Shown here piece by piece: positions 7,060 to 16,313 of a DNA stretch of 25,556 nucleotides (position 1 is the stretch's first letter; each line of letters starts with the position of its first letter). The stretch is from an uncultured Muribaculaceae bacterium (lineage in GTDB: Bacteria > Bacteroidota > Bacteroidia > Bacteroidales > Muribaculaceae), in assembly GCA_910583525.1 (NCBI GenBank), contig CAJTXL010000035.1, positions 1 to 25,556 of the forward strand, given 5' to 3'. The position numbers and the translations under genes were made by a program. The notes under the pieces are model-generated. The model worked only from the letters and a program-made list of their open reading frames with translations, was not told the DNA's origin and made no database searches.

Positions 7060-8478
7060 ATGATTTTCCACTCATCACTCCTGAAGTTGGTTATAGCTTC
7101 GTTTGTGTGTGTTGTCTGTGCCGGTACGGCCTTGTCGGTCGAAGGCGATACATGGCTGCGCGCCGGTCTTGCCAAAGAATGGGGCGCCGACAGCACTGCG
7201 TTAGCTCTTGGCGACGATGTCAACAGACATTGGTGGCAGTCGTTCGACGACCCTCTCCTTGATTCTCTTATAATGATAGGAGAACGCAATAACTATGATG
7301 TGTCGATTGCCGCACGGCGGATTGACATTGCCCGTTCGGCCTTGAAGCAGACGCAGAGTGCCTACTATCCACAAATCGGTTTGTCCTTGGGCTGGAACCG
7401 TACACGGACATCGGGGCGTATCGAAAGCAACAGAGGTGTCGCCGAGACTGTCTCTTATTTCGACGGGACGGCTAATATGAGTTGGGAAATCGATGTTTTC
7501 GGCAAGATACGGGCGCAGTCGCGCCGCGGCGCCGCGCAGGTGAAGGTGTCGTCGGCCGAATATGCGGCGGCGATGCTATCTCTCGACGCAGAAATAGCAT
7601 CGACATATATCGGACTGCTTGTTAGCCGTGCGCAGCTCGACATTGCAATGCTTCATTCGGAAAGGCAGAAACACATACTCGATATAACGGAGACGCGGCA
7701 TCGGACCGGCCTCGTGTCGAAGCTCGATGTGGCTCAGGCGGCTACGTTGTATTATTCGACCACGGCTTCCATACCGATGCTTGAGGCATCGATAGAGGCT
7801 TCATGCAACTCGCTCGCGGTGCTGCTGGGCACTACTCGCGAGGGCTTGCCGGCCGGGGTTTTCGAACCGCACGCAATCCCCGGTCATTATCAGCTTGTCG
7901 GCGTCGGCGCTCCGCTTGATTTGTTGAGGCGCCGGCCCGACATCATAGCGGCAGAGCGCAACATCGATGTCGCCGCCGCGTCGCTCGGGGTTGCGCGAAG
8001 CGCCTATCTGCCGTCGTTGAGCATCTCGGCAAGCATAGGCACGCAGGCCCATGCTTTCGGAGAACTTTTCAGCGGCCCGAGTTTCGCATATTCGGTAGCC
8101 CCGACGCTGTCGTGGACTTTGTTCGACGGACTTGCGCGCAGGGCGGCTACGGCATCTGCCCGTCAGAGCATGGAGCTTGAAATCGACAACTATAACATGA
8201 CAGTGCTTACCGCCGTAGAAGAAGTGCGAAACGCAATGGCGCGCTATTCGGCTACGCTCGTGTATATCGACAGGATAAGCAAAGTGGTGGAGAACAGCGA
8301 AGAGGAGGTCAGGTTGTCGCTTGACCAGTATAAGCAGGGTCTGACCGATTTCTATAATGTCGTAGAGGCCCAGCTGACTAACCTCAGCTATCAGAATAGT
8401 CTTGTAGAGGCTAAGGGCAATGCCCTCACCGCTCTTATAAGTTTGTATAAAGCCCTCGGAGGCGGGTATAAAATGTAA
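7060..8478 (+). CDS. Outer membrane efflux protein, TolC/NodT-OprM family
   Basis: This is the outer membrane channel of the tripartite RND pump encoded downstream. Residues 1-26 form a signal peptide (cleavage near GTALS-V). Family hallmarks are WWQSFDDPLLDSLI (58-71), AYYPQIGLSLGWNRT, and the second-repeat motif RRPDIIAAERN with SAYLPSLSISASIG. The two OEP repeats span roughly 60-255 and 280-470, and the 472-residue length is normal. NodT/OprM relatives are usually lipoproteins, but the cysteines at 17 and 20 do not sit in a good lipobox, so lipidation is doubtful. It is first in the operon, 5 nt before the fusion protein, and is transcribed away from the ATPase gene. Confidence 0.93.
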   Translation: MIFHSSLLKLVIASFVCVVCAGTALSVEGDTWLRAGLAKEWGADSTALALGDDVNRHWWQSFDDPLLDSLIMIGERNNYDVSIAARRIDIARSALKQTQSAYYPQIGLSLGWNRTRTSGRIESNRGVAETVSYFDGTANMSWEIDVFGKIRAQSRRGAAQVKVSSAEYAAAMLSLDAEIASTYIGLLVSRAQLDIAMLHSERQKHILDITETRHRTGLVSKLDVAQAATLYYSTTASIPMLEASIEASCNSLAVLLGTTREGLPAGVFEPHAIPGHYQLVGVGAPLDLLRRRPDIIAAERNIDVAAASLGVARSAYLPSLSISASIGTQAHAFGELFSGPSFAYSVAPTLSWTLFDGLARRAATASARQSMELEIDNYNMTVLTAVEEVRNAMARYSATLVYIDRISKVVENSEEEVRLSLDQYKQGLTDFYNVVEAQLTNLSYQNSLVEAKGNALTALISLYKALGGGYKM

Positions 8479-8483
8479 TCGCT

Positions 8484-9599
8484 ATGAAAGATATTGTTAT
8501 TTATATTCTGGCATTGACGGCAATAGCCGCAATACCGTCGTGCAAAAAGGCATCGACAGATAGCGGCGCAGCCCCCGAAGATGTAGAGGTGGCATCTGCT
8601 TTTACTGATTCTGCATTGATTTACAAAAAATACCCGGGTTACCTTGTGGCGAACCGGGAGGTTGAGCTTGTCGCACGTGTCGACGGCGAACTTGTGGCAA
8701 AAAATTATGCTTCGGGCGCTTTCGTCAAAGAAGGTACGGTGCTGTTCCGTATAGAAGACCGCAACTATAGAGATGCCGTCGAACGTGCACAGGCGGCGCT
8801 TGCCACCGCCAAATCAAATCTCGAATATGCTACTACACGATATTCAGCCATGCAGGAGGCCCTGAAAGGCGATGCCGTGAGCGAAATGGAAGTAGCCCAG
8901 GCGAAAAACTCGGTCGAAGAATGCGAAGCTGCGCTCAAAAATGCCACGGCGGCGTTGCATACGGCTCAGACGCAGCTGTCGTATTGTACTGTGCGTGCGC
9001 CTTTCGACGGGCATGTCACGTCGGCGTCATACGACGTCGGTTCGTATCTTGCAGGAGAGGCTTCGTCGACTGTCCTGGCTACGATTTACGACGATAAGGA
9101 GATGGTGGTGAAGTTCTCCGTCGAAGACGACGAAACATTGGGGCGCATACGCCGGAACATTGCCGACGGTACGGTCGACTACGGCAGCATACCTTTGACG
9201 TTCTCAGAGGCTATGCCGCATCGATATACCGCATCGCTTGACTATTTCGCGCCAAAAGTCGACACTTCGACAGGTACTATGCAGCTGCAGGCTATTGTCG
9301 ACAATGTGCACAATGAGCTTCGCAGCGGAATGTTCGTTTCTGTGTCGCTGCCATTGGTCTACGAGCCTAAAGCCTTGCTTATCTCCGACGCCGCCATTTC
9401 TACCGACCAGCTCGGAAAGTATGTATATGTCGTCAATGATTCCGACAAGGTGGTTTATACACCTATCGAGACCGGCGGTCTGGTGAACGATTCTTTGCAG
9501 ATTGTGTCGAAGGGTCTGTCGGCCGGCGACAGATATGTCACAAAGGCATTGCTTAAAGTCCGCGACGGCATGATTGTCAACCCGATAGAAAAGAAGTGA
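8484..9599 (+). CDS. RND efflux periplasmic adaptor (membrane fusion lipoprotein)
   Basis: An AcrA/MexA-like adaptor that links the inner membrane pump to the outer membrane channel. The leader ends IPSC with C20 as the probable lipidation site, so it should be anchored in the inner membrane. The order of domains is typical. A barrel-sandwich half-lipoyl segment (about 55-90, RVDGELVAKNYASGAFVKEG) comes first. An Ala-rich alpha-helical hairpin follows (about 92-160). The second lipoyl half contains CTVRAPFDGHVT, then come the beta-barrel and a membrane-proximal domain ending near GLSAGDRYVTKAL. The 371-residue length is usual. It lies 5 nt after the channel gene and 3 nt before the pump gene, so all three are almost certainly translated from one mRNA. 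Confidence 0.95.
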   Translation: MKDIVIYILALTAIAAIPSCKKASTDSGAAPEDVEVASAFTDSALIYKKYPGYLVANREVELVARVDGELVAKNYASGAFVKEGTVLFRIEDRNYRDAVERAQAALATAKSNLEYATTRYSAMQEALKGDAVSEMEVAQAKNSVEECEAALKNATAALHTAQTQLSYCTVRAPFDGHVTSASYDVGSYLAGEASSTVLATIYDDKEMVVKFSVEDDETLGRIRRNIADGTVDYGSIPLTFSEAMPHRYTASLDYFAPKVDTSTGTMQLQAIVDNVHNELRSGMFVSVSLPLVYEPKALLISDAAISTDQLGKYVYVVNDSDKVVYTPIETGGLVNDSLQIVSKGLSAGDRYVTKALLKVRDGMIVNPIEKK

Positions 9600-9602
9600 C
9601 CT

Positions 9603-12600
9603 ATGTTCAGCAAGTTTTTCATCGACAGGCCCATCTTCGCCACAGTGCTTGCCATATTGATGATTTTGGCGGGCGTATTGACGGTCAAGACTTTGCCGGT
9701 GGCCCAATATCCCGACATCACACCGCCTACGGTATTTGTATCGGCCGCATATCCGGGTGCCGATGCAAAAACGGTGGCCGAAACCGTCGGCGTGCCTATC
9801 GAGGAGCAGGTGAACGGTGTAGAGGGCATGATGTATATGAGCTCGACATCGGGCTCAGACGGTTCATATATGCTTGAAATAACTTTTGAGAACGGCACAG
9901 ACCTCGACATGGCCATGGTGAAGGTGCAGAACCGAGTGTCGCAGGCCGAGCCGGTGTTGCCCAATGCCGTAAAGCAGCAGGGCGTGTCGGTGCAGTCGCG
10001 TTCGTCGGACATCATATTGTTCATCGCCCTTGAGAGCACAGAGCCGGGCCGATACGACGGGCTTTACCTTACCAATTACGCGCAGCTGAGCATCGTAGAC
10101 GAGCTGTCGCGTATCGACGGCGTGGGCGGAGTGAACGCTTTCGGCGCCGGAGAATATAGCATGCGCGTGTGGCTCGACCCCGAAAAGATGCGCGTGCGTG
10201 GCATCACGCCTTCTGATGTAATGGCGGCTATCGAAAGCCAGAACATGGAGGTCTCGGCAGGCTCGGTCGGTGCTCCGCCGTCCGGCAACGGGCCGCAGTT
10301 CGAGTTTACGCTTACGTCGCAGGGCCGTCTTGCCGACGCGGAGGAGTTCGGCGACATAATAGTCCGATCCGACGCCAATGGCGTGCTGCGGCTCAAGGAC
10401 ATCGGTTCGGTAGACCTTGGCAGCCAAAGCTATTCGATGATTTCCAACGTTTCCGGGCATACCGCAGGGCTTATCGGCGTATACCAGCTGCCGGGCGCAA
10501 ACGCCATGAAGGTGGCAAAAGCAGTCGAGGCACGCCTTGATGAACTTAAGCAGTATTTCCCTGAAGGTGTCGACTATAGGGTGATACTTGACACGACCGA
10601 TTTTGTGTCGGCGTCGATTGACGAGGTGCTTGTCACATTTGTGGAGACGACACTTATTGTCATGCTCGTAATATTGCTGTTTCTGCAAAACTGGAGGGCG
10701 GTTGTCATTCCGATGCTCACCATCCCTGTGTCGCTTGTGGCCACTTTTGCGGTGATGAAGCTTTTCGGCTTTACCTTGAATACGCTCACTCTTTTCGGCC
10801 TTGTGCTTGCCATAGCGATTGTTGTCGATGATGCCATTGTCGTGGTTGAGGACTGCTCGCGCATCCTCGATGCAGGAGGTGTGACGCCGAAAGAAGCCGC
10901 CACAAAGGCTATGGAAGAACTTCAAGGCCCGGTAATAGGCGAAGTGCTTGTCTTGCTGTCGGTGTTCATACCTACGGCGTTTATATCGGGCATCACAGGC
11001 GAGCTGTATAAACAGTTTGCTCTTACCATAGCCGTGTCTACCGCCTTCTCGGGCTTCAACGCCTTGACTTTTACGCCGGCCATGTGCGCTTTGTTTCTGC
11101 GTCCAGACACGGGTAAGCCGAAGTTTGTACTTTACCGTTGGTTCAATACGGGCTTCGGTTCTGTGCGCCGGTGTTATGACAGACTTGTCGGCAAAATGCT
11201 TTGCCGGCCGTTGTTGTCGCTGATTGTTTTCGCAGTCATATGCGGTGCGGCAATCTTCGGGTTTCTGCGGTGGCCCACAAGCTATGTGCCGGCCGAGGAT
11301 ATGGGATATTTCCTGACTTCGGTGCAGTTGCCGCAGGGAGCTTCGCTTGACAGGACAGATAGGGTTGTAAGAGACATCGAGGACAAAATAATGAAATTGC
11401 CGCAAGTGAAAGATGTAATAAGTGTTACGGGCAATTCTTTTCTTGGTGGCGGTGCCGGCAGCAATGTGGCGTCGATGTTCGTTGTTCTCAAACCGTGGAG
11501 CGAAAGGCGCGGCCGCGACAACTCGGTCGAAGCGGTCATTGCAAGGGTTGATGAACTCACTGCGCCGGTCGAAGAGGCTGTGGTCTTTTCGGTCAATCCG
11601 CCGTCGATACCCGGGCTTGGCGTTTCGTCGGGCCTGCAGATGCAGCTCCTCGACATAAACAACCTCGGGCCGCGCGAAATAGCCGGAGCAGTCGCAGAAA
11701 TACAGCGTGCAGCCGCCGATTACCCTGAGTTGAAAGACATAACGTCGCTATATCAGGGTGAAGTGCCGCAGTATGCAGTGAAAATCGACCGCGACAAAGC
11801 TAAGTTCTACGGTTTGACCCTGGAGAATATCTATGCCTCTCTTTCGGCTTTTATGGGCAGCAACTATGTAAACGATTTCGTCAAGTTCGGGCGCACCTAC
11901 GAGGTCATTGTCAGCGGCGATGCCGCTTCGCGTGCACATGCCGCCGACGTAATGGCTCTTAGCGTGCGCAATGCCTCGGGCGACATGGTGCCTTTCGGTG
12001 CTTTCGCCAGGGTGGAAGAAGTCATGGGGCAGCCTACGGTGAGCCGTTACAATATGTACACGACAGCGTCTGTTACGGGTTCGGTCGCTCCGAACGTAAG
12101 TTCGTCGGCCGGTATCGCGGCCATGGAAGAGATAATGGAAAAGACTGTCGGGCCGTCGTTCTCATATGCCTGGACAGGCGAGGCTCTGCAGGAAACGCAG
12201 TCGGGCACGACCATCACCATAACCTTGCTGTTTGCAGTAATAATAACCATACTTGTGCTTGCGGCACAGTATGAATCTTGGACAGACCCTGTCGCCGTGG
12301 TCATAACTACTCCTACGGCAATACTCGGCACGGTGCTGGGCTGCATGTTCCTCAACCAAAGCATAAGCATCTACACCCAAATCGGCATAATACTTCTTCT
12401 TGGCATGGCTGCGAAAAACGCCATCCTGATAGTCGAATATGCCATGGATTACCGTAAGGCAGGGCAGCCGATACGGCAGGCGGCCAAAGATGCCGGAGAT
12501 GTCCGTCTGAGACCTATACTTATGACGGCATTGGCATTTGTCTTCGGTGTCATGCCTATGTTGTTCGCCACAGGCGCCGGTGCGGCAAGCCGCATTTCCT

Positions 12601-12779
12601 TGGGTACGGCTGTTGTGTTCGGCATGGCCGTAAATGCGGTTTTGGGAACTTTGTTCGTGCCCAATTTCTGGGAGCTGTTGCAGCGTTTCGGCGAAAACTG
12701 TCTCTCGAAGGTGTTCAGAACGTCTTCTGGGCCGTCGGCTTCCTCATCCGCCAAAGCAGATAAAGGACAGCGGCCGTGA
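9603..12779 (+). CDS. RND multidrug efflux inner membrane transporter, HAE1 (AcrB-like) family
   Basis: A proton-driven exporter of hydrophobic or amphiphilic compounds. The 1058-residue length and start (MFSKFFIDRPIFATVLAI) are typical of HAE1 pumps. Proton-relay residues can be placed: D409 and D410 in VVDDAIVVVE (TM4), K938 in GMAAKNAILIVEY (TM10), and R970 and T975 in RLRPILMTAL (TM11), equivalent to AcrB D407, D408, K940, R971 and T978. Two large periplasmic loops (about 30-335 and 560-870) carry the porter and docking domains. The last 21 residues form a Ser/Ala-rich hydrophilic tail, encoded entirely in the segment that overlaps the opposing CPBP gene. Substrates cannot be read from sequence. 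Confidence 0.96.
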   Translation: MFSKFFIDRPIFATVLAILMILAGVLTVKTLPVAQYPDITPPTVFVSAAYPGADAKTVAETVGVPIEEQVNGVEGMMYMSSTSGSDGSYMLEITFENGTDLDMAMVKVQNRVSQAEPVLPNAVKQQGVSVQSRSSDIILFIALESTEPGRYDGLYLTNYAQLSIVDELSRIDGVGGVNAFGAGEYSMRVWLDPEKMRVRGITPSDVMAAIESQNMEVSAGSVGAPPSGNGPQFEFTLTSQGRLADAEEFGDIIVRSDANGVLRLKDIGSVDLGSQSYSMISNVSGHTAGLIGVYQLPGANAMKVAKAVEARLDELKQYFPEGVDYRVILDTTDFVSASIDEVLVTFVETTLIVMLVILLFLQNWRAVVIPMLTIPVSLVATFAVMKLFGFTLNTLTLFGLVLAIAIVVDDAIVVVEDCSRILDAGGVTPKEAATKAMEELQGPVIGEVLVLLSVFIPTAFISGITGELYKQFALTIAVSTAFSGFNALTFTPAMCALFLRPDTGKPKFVLYRWFNTGFGSVRRCYDRLVGKMLCRPLLSLIVFAVICGAAIFGFLRWPTSYVPAEDMGYFLTSVQLPQGASLDRTDRVVRDIEDKIMKLPQVKDVISVTGNSFLGGGAGSNVASMFVVLKPWSERRGRDNSVEAVIARVDELTAPVEEAVVFSVNPPSIPGLGVSSGLQMQLLDINNLGPREIAGAVAEIQRAAADYPELKDITSLYQGEVPQYAVKIDRDKAKFYGLTLENIYASLSAFMGSNYVNDFVKFGRTYEVIVSGDAASRAHAADVMALSVRNASGDMVPFGAFARVEEVMGQPTVSRYNMYTTASVTGSVAPNVSSSAGIAAMEEIMEKTVGPSFSYAWTGEALQETQSGTTITITLLFAVIITILVLAAQYESWTDPVAVVITTPTAILGTVLGCMFLNQSISIYTQIGIILLLGMAAKNAILIVEYAMDYRKAGQPIRQAAKDAGDVRLRPILMTALAFVFGVMPMLFATGAGAASRISLGTAVVFGMAVNAVLGTLFVPNFWELLQRFGENCLSKVFRTSSGPSASSSAKADKGQRP

Positions 12780-13593
12780 GTACTCCGCTAAATACCGTGA
12801 GCCATAGAGGCCATATCTCAGGCTCGTTGTCGAGACCTTCGGGTCCGTAAATCCGGGCCTGGTGCCATGCCGTGATGACAAAAAGGGTATTGTTGAGCGT
12901 GTGTGCCAATACGGGTGCCCATAGCGAGCGTGTCCACAGCAGCAGATAGCCGAAGTATGCGCCCAAAAGCATGCGCGGAATGAAGCCGAATAGCTGAAAG
13001 TGCAAGGCTGAGAAACAGAATGCCACGAGCCACACTGCCGCGTGTCTGTTGACGCCGCCGGTGGTGAGCAGACGTTGGAAGCAGCCTCTGAAAAGCAACT
13101 CTTCCGACAGACCGGCGAAGACACCTACTATCAGGATGTTGACGAGCAAAGCGCCTGTCGAAGTGTCGGCCAACAGAATTTTCATGGCACCGTTGGCTGC
13201 GTCTTCCATCTGCCGCGCGGCCTGCTCCAATGCTGCCATAGAGGCCGGAAGTTCGATATGATAGTTCCAATAGATTATGGCTTCCTGTAGTGGTATCGAG
13301 ACTATCAGCATGGCTGCAATTAGCAGACATGTATTGAAATGTGGCGATTTCAGCAGGCATAGCAGTTCGGCCGGTCGCTTTGTGACAAGCAAGGCCGTCG
13401 CTACGGCAGGCACGATGAACACCAATACATCCTGAAGCACCGCGCTTATGCGCATGGCTGCCGGGGGATTGCCTTGCAGCGCACGTCCGAGCAGATATGC
13501 CGTGGCCGATGTTATGAGAAAGCACACAAGAAATATGCACAGCAGCAGTAGGAGCCGTTGGCCGAGAGAAAGGACAAGGTCGCTTTTTTTCAT
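12715..13593 (-). CDS. CPBP family (CAAX protease/bacteriocin-processing type) intramembrane metalloprotease
   Basis: The 292-residue polytopic membrane protein carries the Abi/CPBP core. Motif 1 is SEELLFRG (E164, E165, R169), followed by SALHF with H198 and by LAHTLNN with H231 and N235, the metal-binding and catalytic set of glutamic-type intramembrane endopeptidases. Hydrophobic segments lie at about 11-36, 53-72, 88-104, 148-163, 185-200, 205-220 and 262-282. The ATG overlaps the stop of the methyltransferase gene (ATGA, 13590-13593), so it is the last gene of the panC-led run. Its 3' end overlaps the RND pump gene by 65 bp on the other strand. Members process prenylated, secreted or regulatory proteins; the substrate here is unknown. 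Confidence 0.88.
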   Translation of the reverse strand: MKKSDLVLSLGQRLLLLLCIFLVCFLITSATAYLLGRALQGNPPAAMRISAVLQDVLVFIVPAVATALLVTKRPAELLCLLKSPHFNTCLLIAAMLIVSIPLQEAIIYWNYHIELPASMAALEQAARQMEDAANGAMKILLADTSTGALLVNILIVGVFAGLSEELLFRGCFQRLLTTGGVNRHAAVWLVAFCFSALHFQLFGFIPRMLLGAYFGYLLLWTRSLWAPVLAHTLNNTLFVITAWHQARIYGPEGLDNEPEIWPLWLTVFSGVLTAAVLYLLWRMRKPTAQKTF

Positions 13594-14303
13594 GGTTTGA
13601 GGTGTGTATAAAAATCGTCGACAAGCCGGCGGTATTCCGCACTATAGCTTCCGTCGTGGTCGCGTAGGTTGATATGTGAATATTCCGTGTCGCCGTCGCG
13701 CATGCTGAAATCCCACAATATGCGTGTGGCCTGTTTCGACGGGACGGTGTGTATGTCGAGGCGGCGCCTCAGTTTGAGGCGGCACATTTCTGCCTTGAAT
13801 ATTATCTCCTGACAGAAGTTGTCGGGGCTTACCAAGCCGATGTGTCCGTCGGGTGATAGCCATTGCGATGCTTTTGCAAGGAGTGTGTGGTAGCTCAATC
13901 CGTTTTGGTGACGGGCGGCGGCACGTGCAGGGTCGTTTGATACGGCTCCGTCGGAAAAATAGGGCGGATTGCTTACTATAATGTCGAGAGGAGCGTCGGG
14001 GCACCACGAGGCGAAATCGCCTTCGAAAAGGTGTAGCCGTCGGCTCCACGGCGACGCACTGAAGTTGCTGCGTGCGGCTTCTGCGGCACTGCCGTCGAGC
14101 TCTATTGCATTGATTTCGGCATCGGGGCATAGCTGCGCGGCCATCATCGCCAATAGGCCGGAGCCTGCGCCGACATCGGCTATGCTTTGTGCATCTTTGT
14201 GGGCGCTGAAAAACCATGCGCCGAGGAGCACGCTGTCAGAGCAGATTTTCATGCCGCAGCCGTGGTCGTCGATGTCGAATTGCTTGAAATGGAATACTGC
14301 CAT
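13590..14303 (-). CDS. tRNA1(Val) (adenine37-N6)-methyltransferase-like protein (TrmN6/YfiC family)
   Basis: A SAM-dependent methyltransferase of the class I fold, 237 residues. The N-terminus FHFKQFDIDDHGCGMKI followed by SDSVLLGAW (about 5-30) is characteristic of the YfiC/TrmN6 family. The SAM loop is ADVGAGSGLLAMMAAQ (42-57), an acidic strand-2 end is AIELD (66-70), and the N6-adenine catalytic motif is SNPPYF (111-116). In Escherichia coli the relative methylates N6 of A37 in tRNA1(Val). Specificity here is inferred from family only. It starts 10 nt after the CapA-like gene and shares a 4-nt stop/start overlap with the CPBP gene. Confidence 0.85.
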   Translation of the reverse strand: MAVFHFKQFDIDDHGCGMKICSDSVLLGAWFFSAHKDAQSIADVGAGSGLLAMMAAQLCPDAEINAIELDGSAAEAARSNFSASPWSRRLHLFEGDFASWCPDAPLDIIVSNPPYFSDGAVSNDPARAAARHQNGLSYHTLLAKASQWLSPDGHIGLVSPDNFCQEIIFKAEMCRLKLRRRLDIHTVPSKQATRILWDFSMRDGDTEYSHINLRDHDGSYSAEYRRLVDDFYTHLKP

Positions 14304-14313
14304 GGCCCGATTG

Positions 14314-15384
14314 TTATTGCATACGCCCCGCTTCGGGTACGCCTATGTTGTGTTTATCGAAAATGTCGCGTGCGCGGCGCGCGAACTCTTCGGCGTGAGG
14401 TTTCCATCGTCCGCTCTTGACGCTGTCGGCCTCCATCACTTTGAAGTTTTTGTTGTTCCCGTCGGCAGGTACGGTAAACAGCAGCCTGTAGTCGGCCGCT
14501 TTGACGGAGGCTTTTTTGTCGTCGCCTCTGAAAAGCTTTGCATGCACCATGGCGCCGCCACGGGTGTCGGGCGTTCGCATGTTCGACACGAAGTTGCCTA
14601 ATGAGTATACCAAGAGGACATTTTTTGTGCTGTCGTATCGGTTGGGGCGTATTTCCATAGGTTGTATCACATGCGGATGTGCCCCTATTATCATGTCGAC
14701 GCCAAGTGCTTCGAGAAAGTCGGCAAGATGGCGCTGAGTGGCGTTCGGCAGCAGGCGGTATTCGTCGCCCCAATGTATGCAGACGCAGATAAGTTCGGCG
14801 CCTGCGCTTCGGAGCGCTTTTACGTCTGTCTTGATGGTGGGGCGGTCGATATAGTCTACTACGACGCCGTCGCGCGGTTCTATGCCGTTAGTGCCGTATG
14901 TATAGTTGAGAAATCCGACTTTGAACTTGTTTACATCGACGATTTTCGGCAAAGCCTCGTTGCGGCTTTCCTTGTCGGAATATGTGCCTATATGTCCAAG
15001 GCCACGGCTGTCAAGGTTTCGGATAGTGTTGCGCAGCCCTCGTGCGCCACGGTCGAGGGTGTGGTTGTTGGCTGTCAGAAAAAGGTCGAAGCCGACGTCG
15101 GCAAGAGCGTCGATGAATTCTGCCGGGGCATTGAAACACGGGTATCCGCTGTATGGCGGCTCGCTTACGGGTGTCTCAAGGTTTACCACCGCATAGTCGG
15201 CGGTTGACACTATAGGCTCTATTGCATCGAAATAGCCGCTGTAGTCATATGTGCCTTTGTTTGCGGCCGCTTCGAGCTGGGCTTTGTGCTGCATGGCGTC
15301 GCCTACGAAAATCATGTCGGCTTCGTCGTATCCGAAAACGAGAGATACGATTGACGTGAACAGTGGCAGCAGCAAGCCCGGCAT
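14314..15384 (-). CDS. CapA family protein (poly-gamma-glutamate synthesis-like metallophosphatase fold)
   Basis: The 356-residue protein begins with a short hydrophobic leader (about 1-18), so it is probably exported or membrane-anchored. The PGA_cap/CapA domain follows: MIFVGDAMQH (24-33), NLETP (67-71), LTANNHTLDRG (102-112), CIHWGDEY (201-208) and GAHPHVIQP (233-241). These His, Asp and Asn positions form the calcineurin-like metal site. No capB or capC neighbours are present, so polyglutamate synthesis is not supported, and many Bacteroidetes members of this family have no known substrate. It lies 19 nt after folD and 10 nt before the methyltransferase gene. Confidence 0.85.
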   Translation of the reverse strand: MPGLLLPLFTSIVSLVFGYDEADMIFVGDAMQHKAQLEAAANKGTYDYSGYFDAIEPIVSTADYAVVNLETPVSEPPYSGYPCFNAPAEFIDALADVGFDLFLTANNHTLDRGARGLRNTIRNLDSRGLGHIGTYSDKESRNEALPKIVDVNKFKVGFLNYTYGTNGIEPRDGVVVDYIDRPTIKTDVKALRSAGAELICVCIHWGDEYRLLPNATQRHLADFLEALGVDMIIGAHPHVIQPMEIRPNRYDSTKNVLLVYSLGNFVSNMRTPDTRGGAMVHAKLFRGDDKKASVKAADYRLLFTVPADGNNKNFKVMEADSVKSGRWKPHAEEFARRARDIFDKHNIGVPEAGRMQ

Positions 15385-15403
15385 GCTCGGTAATGTGCGG
15401 TTT

Positions 15404-16291
15404 TCAGTCGCGGTTTTTTGCGGCCTGAAGGGTGTTGAGCATCAGCGATACGATAGTCATAGGCCCAACACCGCCCGGCACGGGGGTGATGGCTGAGCAC
15501 TTCGGAGCCACGTTTTCGAAATCGACGTCGCCGCTGAGCCTGAAACCCGACTTGCGCGATGCGTCGGGCACACGGGTGGTGCCTACGTCGATAACGACAG
15601 CACCGTCGGCGACCATGTCGGCGGTCACGAAGCCGGGGCGGCCGAGTGCCGCAACGAGTATGTCGGCCTGACGCATTATCGACGGCAGGTCGGGGGTGTG
15701 GCTGTGGCATACGGTTACGGTGGCATCGGCCTGCGCGCCTTTCTGCATCAGCATCGCGGCCAGTGGTTTGCCCACAATGTTGCTTCGGCCTACTATGACG
15801 ACGCGTTTTCCGGCTGTGCTTATGCCGTAGCGGCGCAGCAGCTCGACAATACCTGCCGGAGTTGCCGAATGGAAGCACGGAAGTCCTACCGACTGACGAC
15901 CTACGTTGACGGGATGGAAACCGTCGACGTCTTTTTCGGGCAAAATGGCTTCGATAACGGCCTGCTCGTCGATGTGCTTTGGCAGAGGCAGCTGAACGAT
16001 GAAACCGTCGACATCTGGGTCGTTGTTGAGTTTGTCGATTTCAGCCATCAGCACGTTAGGGTCGAGAGGGGCCTCGTAGGTGCTTTCGAGCCTTATGAGT
16101 GTAGATTTGAAACCGCAGTCGGCGCATGCTTTCACCTTGTTGGCTACGTAGGTCTCGCTTCCGCCGTCGTGCCCGACAAGTATGGCGGCGAGGTGAGGCA
16201 CTTTCAGCCCTGCGTTTTTGCGAGCCTCTACTTCCTGTGCTATTTCGGCTTTAATGGCAGCTGCCGTGGCTTTTCCGTCAATCAGTTGCAT
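15404..16291 (-). CDS. folD: Bifunctional methylenetetrahydrofolate dehydrogenase/cyclohydrolase
   Basis: FolD interconverts 5,10-methylene-THF, methenyl-THF and 10-formyl-THF with NADP in one-carbon metabolism. All hallmarks of the 295-residue family are visible: SETYVANKVKAC with catalytic K52, FIVQLPLPKH (97-106), KDVDGFHPVNVGR (120-132), the Rossmann motif VIVGRSNIVGKPLA (165-178) and the C-terminal PVPGGVGPMT. The position of the family CTPxG motif reads SATPAG (142-147). It lies 22 nt downstream of ffh and 19 nt upstream of the CapA-like gene. Confidence 0.97.
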   Translation of the reverse strand: MQLIDGKATAAAIKAEIAQEVEARKNAGLKVPHLAAILVGHDGGSETYVANKVKACADCGFKSTLIRLESTYEAPLDPNVLMAEIDKLNNDPDVDGFIVQLPLPKHIDEQAVIEAILPEKDVDGFHPVNVGRQSVGLPCFHSATPAGIVELLRRYGISTAGKRVVIVGRSNIVGKPLAAMLMQKGAQADATVTVCHSHTPDLPSIMRQADILVAALGRPGFVTADMVADGAVVIDVGTTRVPDASRKSGFRLSGDVDFENVAPKCSAITPVPGGVGPMTIVSLMLNTLQAAKNRD

Positions 16292-16313
16292 GGTCGGAGA
16301 AATACGTTGTCTG

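Noticed and set aside
9864..11405. 513-codon open frame antisense to the RND pump gene
   Set aside because: It lies wholly inside a strongly conserved gene, has a His/Arg-rich composition with no family motif, and arises because the sense codons rarely produce antisense stops.
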